From: an uncultured Burkholderiales bacterium
GTDB taxonomy: Bacteria > Pseudomonadota > Gammaproteobacteria > Burkholderiales > Burkholderiaceae
Reading direction: 5' to 3'
Length of the DNA: 15,701 nucleotides
Assembly (NCBI GenBank): GCA_946480465.1
Contig: CAMLJY010000109.1
Coordinates: 1-15,701 of the forward strand
The first letter of the stretch is position 1; each line of letters starts with the position of its first letter. Under the pieces are notes generated by a model, which did no database searches, was not told the DNA's origin, and was given only the letters and a program-made list of their open reading frames with translations. The position numbers were made by a program, and so were the translations under genes. This document shows positions 7,263-13,500 of this stretch, piece after piece.

Positions 7263-8947
7263 CGCCGGCCATCCCCACCGGCGCCACGCCCGCGGGTGGC
7301 GGTCACGGCCAGCCGCCGGTGTCGGCGGGGGCCGGCACCGCCCGGCCGGGCCTGCTGATCCTGCTGTCCAGTCTGTGGCTGGCCACGGCCGGCAACCTGC
7401 CACTGTGGCGGGCCCTGCACCGTGCGGGCGCGCTGCAGGGCGGCCAAGGGGTGCTGTTCGCCCTGGGCTTGATGCTCGGCATCACGGCCGCGCTGGTGCT
7501 GCTGCTGGCGCCGCTCGCGTGGCGCGCCAGCCTGAAACCGGCGATCACGCTGCTGCTGCTCACGTCCGCCGTCAGCAGCCACTTCATGCTGGCCTACGGC
7601 ATCGTTGTCGACAGCACGATGTTGACCAACCTGCTGCAGACCAACCTGCACGAAGGCGCGGACCTGATGAGCAGCGGCCTGTGGCTGGCGCTGGCACTGC
7701 TGGGCCTGGCGCCGGCGCTGGCGGCGTGGCGCCGGCCGCTGGCCTGGGCGCCCTGGCCGCGGCGTCTCAGGGCCAACCTGCGCTTGGCGGCCGCCTCGGC
7801 CGTGGCGCTGGCGGCCGCCGTCTTCGCGTGCTATCAACCGCTGGCCTCGACGCTGCGCAACCAGCCCGGGCTGCGTCACCTGGTCAATCCGCTGAACACG
7901 CTGCAGGCGTCGCTGAAGCTGGCCCGCCGGGCGCCGGCGGCCCAGGCCGCCCCGGAACCGCTGGGCACGGATGCACGCGTCGCGCCGACGGCATCGACCC
8001 ACCCCCCGCTGCTGGTGCTGGTGCTGGGCGAGACGGCGCGCGGCGACCACTTCGGCCTGAACGGCTATGCGCGCGACACCACACCCGAGCTGGCCGCGCT
8101 GGATGTGGCCAGCCAGCGCAACGCCTGGTCCTGCGGCACGAGCACGGCGGCATCGGTGCCGTGCATGTTCTCGCCGCTGGACCGCGGGGAATTCGACGCC
8201 CGCAGCCGCCCCCAGGAGACGCTGCTGGACGTGCTGCAGCACGCCGGCCTGGCCGTTCTGTGGCTGGACAACCAGGCCGGCTGCAAGGGGGTCTGTGACC
8301 GGGTGCCGAACGAACGCGTCGACCCGGCGTCCGACCCGGTCCTGTGCCAGGACGGCGAATGCCTGGACGAGGCCCTGCTCACCGGCCTGGACCAGCGCCT
8401 GGCCGCGCTGCCCGCCGAGCGCCGCGCCCGCGGGGTGGTGCTGGTGCTGCACCAGATGGGCAGCCACGGCCCGGCGTACTTCAAGCGGTCGGCCTCCGCG
8501 CGGAAGCGATTCGCGCCCGAGTGCCGCACGCCCACGCTGCAGGACTGCGCGCCCGACACGCTGGTGAATGCCTACGACAACAGCATCGCCGAGACCGACC
8601 ACTTCCTGGCCGGCACGATCCGCTGGCTGCAAGCACGGTCCGACCGCTTCGACCCCGCCCTGCTGTACGTGTCCGACCACGGCGAATCGCTGGGGGAGCA
8701 CAACCTGTACCTGCACGGCCTGCCCTGGTCGCTGGCACCCGACGTGCAGAAGCACATCGCCTGGATCAGCTGGCTGCCGCCGGCCTTCCAGCGCCGCAGC
8801 GGCGTGGCCGTCGGCTGCCTGCGGCAGCGTGTGGACGAGCGCATCGGCCACGAGCACCTGTTCCACAGCGTGCTGGGCCTGCTCGACGTGCAGACCGCGG
8901 CCTACCGGCCGGACCGGGACTTCTACCGCGCCTGCCGCCAGCCTTGA
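7259..8947 (+). CDS. eptA: Phosphoethanolamine-lipid A transferase EptA (PmrC/MCR family)
   Basis: This 562-aa inner membrane enzyme transfers phosphoethanolamine from phosphatidylethanolamine to lipid A phosphates, lowering surface charge and giving polymyxin resistance. About five N-terminal membrane helices are followed by a periplasmic sulfatase-fold domain. Visible catalytic and zinc residues: E258 (LGETARGDHF), nucleophile T296 (CGTSTAASVPCMFS), H398 and H403 (LHQMGSHGP), and D473-H474 (VSDHGESLGEHN). Cysteines for the family disulfides are at 292/302, 342/346, 363/368 and 422/430. All key residues are intact, so the enzyme should be active. ATG 7259 overlaps the PAP2 stop and has GGAGGA at 7247-7252 six bases upstream; the same frame open further left lies inside the PAP2 gene. 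It is presumably transcribed from the PmrA-box promoter with the phosphatase. It is a chromosomal-type EptA relative, and nothing nearby suggests a mobile mcr gene. Confidence 0.95.
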   Translation: MTPAIPTGATPAGGGHGQPPVSAGAGTARPGLLILLSSLWLATAGNLPLWRALHRAGALQGGQGVLFALGLMLGITAALVLLLAPLAWRASLKPAITLLLLTSAVSSHFMLAYGIVVDSTMLTNLLQTNLHEGADLMSSGLWLALALLGLAPALAAWRRPLAWAPWPRRLRANLRLAAASAVALAAAVFACYQPLASTLRNQPGLRHLVNPLNTLQASLKLARRAPAAQAAPEPLGTDARVAPTASTHPPLLVLVLGETARGDHFGLNGYARDTTPELAALDVASQRNAWSCGTSTAASVPCMFSPLDRGEFDARSRPQETLLDVLQHAGLAVLWLDNQAGCKGVCDRVPNERVDPASDPVLCQDGECLDEALLTGLDQRLAALPAERRARGVVLVLHQMGSHGPAYFKRSASARKRFAPECRTPTLQDCAPDTLVNAYDNSIAETDHFLAGTIRWLQARSDRFDPALLYVSDHGESLGEHNLYLHGLPWSLAPDVQKHIAWISWLPPAFQRRSGVAVGCLRQRVDERIGHEHLFHSVLGLLDVQTAAYRPDRDFYRACRQP

Positions 8948-8983
8948 CGGCGGGCGCCCGGCATCGCGGGGCTTGCGGCACAC

Positions 8984-9006
8984 TCGGCCGAACCCCTGTC
9001 GGCCGA
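8984..9006. repeat. Two copies of the palindrome TCGGCCGA, 7 bases apart
   Basis: TCGGCCGA occurs at 8984-8991 and 8999-9006, separated by ACCCCTG. Each copy is an 8-bp palindrome, so the pair can form either a perfect 8-bp hairpin with a 7-nt loop in RNA or a double operator with 15-bp spacing in DNA. It ends three bases before the Shine-Dalgarno of the 79-aa gene and follows the eptA stop by 36 bases. No T-tract is present. Confidence 0.5.
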
Positions 9007-9018
9007 CCGGAGAACGCC

Positions 9019-9258
9019 ATGCAAGCCCCCGCCCGCTACCTCGTGATCATCGACAGCGACGGCGCGCAGACCGCGATGCTGTTCACCGCGGACCGCAAGC
9101 TCGTCGGTGAATTCGACGCCGGCACCGAGGAGGTGGCAGTGATGGCCACCGGGCTCACGCCGACACGCAGCGCGGCCCTGCCGGAATGGGACCGCGCGCT
9201 GGCCGGCAGCACGCCGGGGGCGCGGGCGAATGCGGTGGTGTACGAGCTGGACGTCTGA
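9019..9258 (+). CDS. Small hypothetical protein (79 aa)
   Basis: This short acidic protein has no signal peptide or membrane helix. I do not recognise it. The start ATG has a good Shine-Dalgarno (GGAGA, 9009-9013, five bases upstream). The reading pattern (RYLVIIDSDGAQTAMLFTAD, then VGEFDAGTEEVAVMATGL) suggests a small beta-strand-rich fold: an N-terminal strand ending in Asp residues, then a beta-hairpin. It sits 71 bases after eptA on the same strand and before metC. The palindromic repeat between it and eptA argues against a simple extension of the eptA operon. Function is unknown. Confidence 0.7.
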   Translation: MQAPARYLVIIDSDGAQTAMLFTADRKLVGEFDAGTEEVAVMATGLTPTRSAALPEWDRALAGSTPGARANAVVYELDV

Positions 9259-9282
9259 CGTCCATCCCCGCGCGGGTTGGCG

Positions 9283-9315
9283 TGCCGGCGCAAGCCTCTG
9301 GCCCGTGCGCCGGCA
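9283..9315 (+). terminator. Perfect 10-bp inverted repeat, possible terminator of the 79-aa gene
   Basis: TGCCGGCGCA (9283-9292) is exactly complementary in inverted order to TGCGCCGGCA (9306-9315), with a 13-base loop. It lies 24 bases after the stop of the 79-aa gene and just before the candidate -10 of metC. There is no T-run, so termination is possible but not certain; a regulatory role for metC is an alternative. Confidence 0.4.
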
Positions 9316-9325
9316 AGCCGCTGCC

Positions 9326-9331
9326 TAGCAT
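9326..9331 (+). promoter_or_regulatory. Candidate -10 element (TAGCAT) for metC
   Basis: TAGCAT lies six bases before the metC ATG, again in the context GCCTA, and would give a nearly leaderless mRNA. GGGGG at 9332-9336 could instead act as a weak Shine-Dalgarno very near the start codon. No clear -35 was found. Confidence 0.3.
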
Positions 9332-9337
9332 GGGGGC

Positions 9338-10498
9338 ATGCACCGCGACACCGCCCTCGTCCACCTCGGCCGCACGACGGCCACCGCCGCCCAGTCCGTC
9401 AACCCGCCGATCGTCCGCGCCTCGACCACCGTCTTCGACAGCCTGGCCGCCTACAAGGCGGCGCAGCGCGGCCGGGTGTTCGACGGGCCGCGCTACGGCC
9501 GCTCCGGCACCGCCACCACCTTCGAGCTGCAGCGCGCGATGGCCGCGCTGGAGGGCACCGAGAGCTGCATCGCCACCGCCAGCGGCCTGGCGGCGCTGAC
9601 CGCCGTGCTGGGCGCGCATGCCGGACCAGGCCGCCACCTGCTGCTGAGCGATGGCCTCTACGGCCCGGCCCGCAGCTTCTGCGAAGGACCGCTGGCGCAG
9701 TGGGGCACGACCGTCGAGACCTTCGCCGCCGGTGCGGACCCGGCGCCGCGCCTACGGGACAGCACCAGCCTGGTGTGCGTGGAAACGCCGGCCTCGTTGA
9801 CGATGCGCATGCTGGACCTGCGCGCCGTGTGCGCTGCGGCGGCCGCGCGCGGCATCCCGGTGGCCTGCGATGCGACCTGGGGCACGCCGGTGTTCTTCCG
9901 CCCGCACGAGCTGGGCGTCAGCCTCTCGGTGCACGCGGCGACGAAGTTCATCGGCGGCCATTCCGACCTGATGCTCGGGCTCATCACCGGTCTCGAGGAG
10001 GCGATGGCGCCGGTGCGCCGCTACTGCGACCAGCACGGCGCGCATGCCGCGCCCGATGCCTGCTGGATGGCGCTGCGCGGGCTGCGCACGCTGGCCGTGC
10101 GCATGGTGCGGCACCAAGAGACGGCCACCACCGTCGCGCGCTGGCTGCAGGCGCAGCCGCAGGTGGTTCGGGTGCACTTTCCGGCGCTGGAAGGCGACCC
10201 CGGCCACGCGCTGTGGCGCGCGCAGTTCAGCGGTGCCGGCGGGCCCTTCACGATCGAGCTGCAGCCCTGCACCGAGCCGCGGTTCGAACGCTTCATCGAC
10301 AGCCTGCGGCTCTTCGCGCTGGGCACCAGCTGGGGCGGTTTCGAGAGCCTGGTGATGCCCGCGATCCCGCACGCGATGCGCGGCCTGGCGGTGCAGCCCG
10401 ACAGCGGCCGGCTGGTGCGGCTGCACGTGGGGCTGGAGGACGCGCGGGACCTGTGCGAGGACCTCGCGCAGGCCTTGTCGATGCTGACGGCCGGTTGA
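9338..10498 (+). CDS. metC: Cystathionine beta-lyase (MetC), PLP-dependent
   Basis: This is a 386-aa cytosolic enzyme of the Cys/Met-metabolism PLP family. It cleaves cystathionine to homocysteine, pyruvate and ammonia in methionine synthesis. The PLP lysine is K203 in HAATKFIGGHSDLM. The phosphate-binding and neighbouring-subunit elements are Y53-R55 in RYGRSGTATTFEL and the TASGLAAL loop. D178 in ACDATWGTPVFF would bind the pyridine nitrogen. The N-terminus (HRDTALVHLGRTTATAAQSV) and the C-terminal GTSWGGFESL are typical of the proteobacterial cystathionine beta-lyase group rather than gamma-synthase. Length is normal for the family. It appears to be a single-gene unit convergent with the uvrA-like gene, whose stop is 18 bases away. 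No methionine regulatory element such as an S-box was seen upstream. Confidence 0.93.
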   Translation: MHRDTALVHLGRTTATAAQSVNPPIVRASTTVFDSLAAYKAAQRGRVFDGPRYGRSGTATTFELQRAMAALEGTESCIATASGLAALTAVLGAHAGPGRHLLLSDGLYGPARSFCEGPLAQWGTTVETFAAGADPAPRLRDSTSLVCVETPASLTMRMLDLRAVCAAAAARGIPVACDATWGTPVFFRPHELGVSLSVHAATKFIGGHSDLMLGLITGLEEAMAPVRRYCDQHGAHAAPDACWMALRGLRTLAVRMVRHQETATTVARWLQAQPQVVRVHFPALEGDPGHALWRAQFSGAGGPFTIELQPCTEPRFERFIDSLRLFALGTSWGGFESLVMPAIPHAMRGLAVQPDSGRLVRLHVGLEDARDLCEDLAQALSMLTAG

Positions 10499-10516
10499 CG
10501 CGGCCAGCCACCCCGC

Positions 10517-13500
10517 TCAGCGCGCCAGCACCGGCTTCAAGGCGACGCCGGTGTGCGTGCCGCGCTTGACCAGCAGTTCCGGCGGCCCGGCCGCCACCAC
10601 CGTGCCGCCGGCCGACCCGCCATCCGGCCCCAGGTCGATGACCCAGTCGGCTTCCGCGATCACGTCCAGGTCGTGCTCGATCACCACCACGCTGTGCTCG
10701 CCATCCACCAGGCGGTGCAGCACGCGGATCAGCTTCTCGACGTCGGCCATGTGCAGGCCCACCGTCGGCTCATCGAGCACGTACAGCGTGTGCGGCGGCT
10801 TCTGCCCGCGCCGCGTCACGTCGTCGCGCACCTTGCTCAGCTCGGTCACCAGCTTGATGCGCTGCGCCTCGCCGCCGGACAGCGTGGGCGACGGCTGGCC
10901 CAGGGTCAGGTAACCCAGGCCCACGTCCTGCAGCAGCTTCAGCGGATGCGCGATCGAGGGCATCGAGGCGAAGAACTCCACCGCCTCGTCCACCTCCATC
11001 TGCAGCACCTCGCCGATGCTCTTGCCGCGCCAGCTCACCGCCAGCGTCTCGGGGTTGAAGCGCATGCCGTGGCACTGGTCGCAGGGCACCTTCACGTCGG
11101 GCAGGAAGCTCATCTCGATGGTGCGCACGCCCTGGCCTTCGCAGGCGGGGCAGCGGCCATCGCCGGTGTTGAACGAGAAGCGCGCCGCCGCGTAGCCGCG
11201 CGCCTTGGCTTCCAGCGTCTCGGTGAAGAGCTTGCGGATCGCGTCCCAGAAGCCGATGTAGGTGGCGGGGCAGGAGCGCGGCGTCTTGCCGATCGGCGTC
11301 TGGTCGACTTCCAGCACGCGGTCGATCGGCTCGTAGCCGGTGAGGCCGGTGCAGCCGACCAGCTCGAGGCCGCCCTTGGCCAGCGCGTCGCGGCCGGCCC
11401 TGCTGCCCTTCAGCGCCACCGCGGCCTGAACGTTGGCCAGCAGCACCTCTCGCGCCAAGGTGCTCTTGCCCGAGCCCGACACGCCGGTCACCGCCACCAG
11501 GCGCTGCAGCGGCAGCTGCACGTCGACCTGCCGCAGGTTGTGCAGGTGCGCGCCCTGCACACCGAGCTGGAAGGTGGCCAGGTTGACGTTGCGGCGCGGG
11601 TGCAGCGGGTGCTGCAGCGGCGCGGCCAGGAAGCGGCCGGTCAGCGAATCGGGGTGCTTCGCCAGATCCTCCGAGCGGCCCTGCGCCACCAGCGTGCCGC
11701 CGCGCTTGCCGGCGCCGGGTCCGATGTCGATGATGTGGTCGGCGCGGCGGATGGTGTCTTCGTCGTGCTCCACCACCACCAGCGTGTTGCCCTGTTCGGA
11801 CAGGCGGCCGAGCGCTTTGAGCAATATGCCGTTGTCGCGCGGGTGCAGGCCGATGGTGGGTTCGTCCAGCACGTAGCAGACGCCCTGCAGATTGCTTCCC
11901 AACTGAGCGGCCAGGCGGATGCGCTGCGCCTCGCCGCCGGACAGCGTGGGCGCCGCGCGGTCCAGCGTCAGGTAACCCAGGCCCACCTCTTCCAGGAACT
12001 CCAGGCGGTTGCGGATCTCGACCACCACGTCGCGGGCGATTGCCGCATCGCGGCCGGTGAGCTTCAGGCCTTCGATCCAGCGCCGCGCATCACCGACGGA
12101 CCACTGCGCCACCGCGGTGATCGCGTGGCCATCGAAGCTGATCGCGCGGGACACGGGGTTCAGCCGCGTGCCCAGGCAATCGGGGCACGGCTCGCCGCCC
12201 ACGCCTTCGATCTCCGGCTCTTCCGACGGGAAGCTCTGCTCGCGGCCCTTGTCGTCGTCGCTTCGCACCGAGTCGTCGTAGGCCTTGCGCTGCTCGCGCG
12301 TCAGGGTCAGCCCGGTGCCGACGCAGGACGTGCACCAGCCGTGCTTGCTGTTGTACGAGAACATGCGCGGGTCCAGCTCGGGGTAGCTGGTGCCGCATTG
12401 CGGGCAGGCGCGCTTGGTGGAGAACACCTTCAGCGCGCCGATGCGGCCGGTGGCGCCGCCGGTGGCCATGGCGCCGGCCAGACCGTCGAGCGGGGCCAGC
12501 AGGTGCAGCACGCCCTTGCCCAGGTCCAGCGTCTTGGCCAGCAGCTCGCGCAGCTCGGCCTCATCGCCTGAACCGATCCACAGGTCGCCCACCGGCAGCT
12601 CGATCGTGTGCTCCTTGAAGCGGTCGATGCGCGGCCAGGGGTCGACCTTCAGGAACTCGCCGTCGACGCGCAGGTGCGTGTGGCCGCGCGCCTTGGCCCA
12701 TTTCGCGAGATCGGTGTAGACGCCCTTGCGGTTCACCACCAGCGGCGCCAGCAGGCCGACGTGCTGGCCCTTGTAATCGCGCAGGATCTGCGCGGCGATG
12801 CTCTCCACGCTCTGCGGCCGCACCTCCGAGCCGTCGTTGACGCAGTGCTGCAGGCCCAGCTTCACCCACAACAGACGCAGGAAGTGCCACACCTCGGTGG
12901 TCGTTGCCACCGTGCTCTTGCGGCCGCCGCGTGACAGCCGCTGCTCGATCGCCACCGTCGGCGGGATGCCGTACACCGCATCCACCTCCGGCCGCCCGGC
13001 CGGCTGCACGATGCTGCGGGCGTAGGCATTCAGCGACTCGAGGTAGCGCCGCTGCCCTTCGTTGAACAGGATGTCGAAGGCCAGCGTGCTCTTGCCCGAC
13101 CCCGACACGCCGGTGATGACGCTGAACTTGCCGCGCGGGATGTCCACCGCCAGCGACTTCAGGTTGTGCTCGCGGGCGTTGACGATGCGGATCGACTCGT
13201 CGATCACCTTCTGCGCATCGCGCCGGGCCTTGGCCACCAGCTGCAGCGGGCGGCCTTCTTCGACCACGTGCTTGCCGATGCCCAGCGCGGATTCATACTC
13301 GCGAAGTGCGCGGCCCGTGTGGGACGTGCGGTGCGCCTTCACATCCTCCGGCGTGCCGGTGCAGACGATCTCGCCGCCGGCATCACCCCCCTCCGGCCCG
13401 AGGTCGACGATCCAGTCGGCGCTGCGGATCACGTCGAGGTTGTGCTCGATGACGATCAGCGAGTGGCCCGCTTCCAGCAGCTTGCGCAATGACCGCATCA

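Noticed and set aside
7259..8947. EptA as an acquired mobile colistin-resistance (mcr) gene
   Set aside because: Its base composition matches its neighbours, it is in an operon with a PAP2 gene under a PmrA-type box, and no mobile element flanks it. It looks like a resident chromosomal gene.
10553..12571. Long open frame on the + strand opposite the uvrA-type gene
   Set aside because: It has the same shadow composition (Gln/His/Arg/Ala-rich), and the - strand carries unmistakable UvrA motifs throughout this interval.
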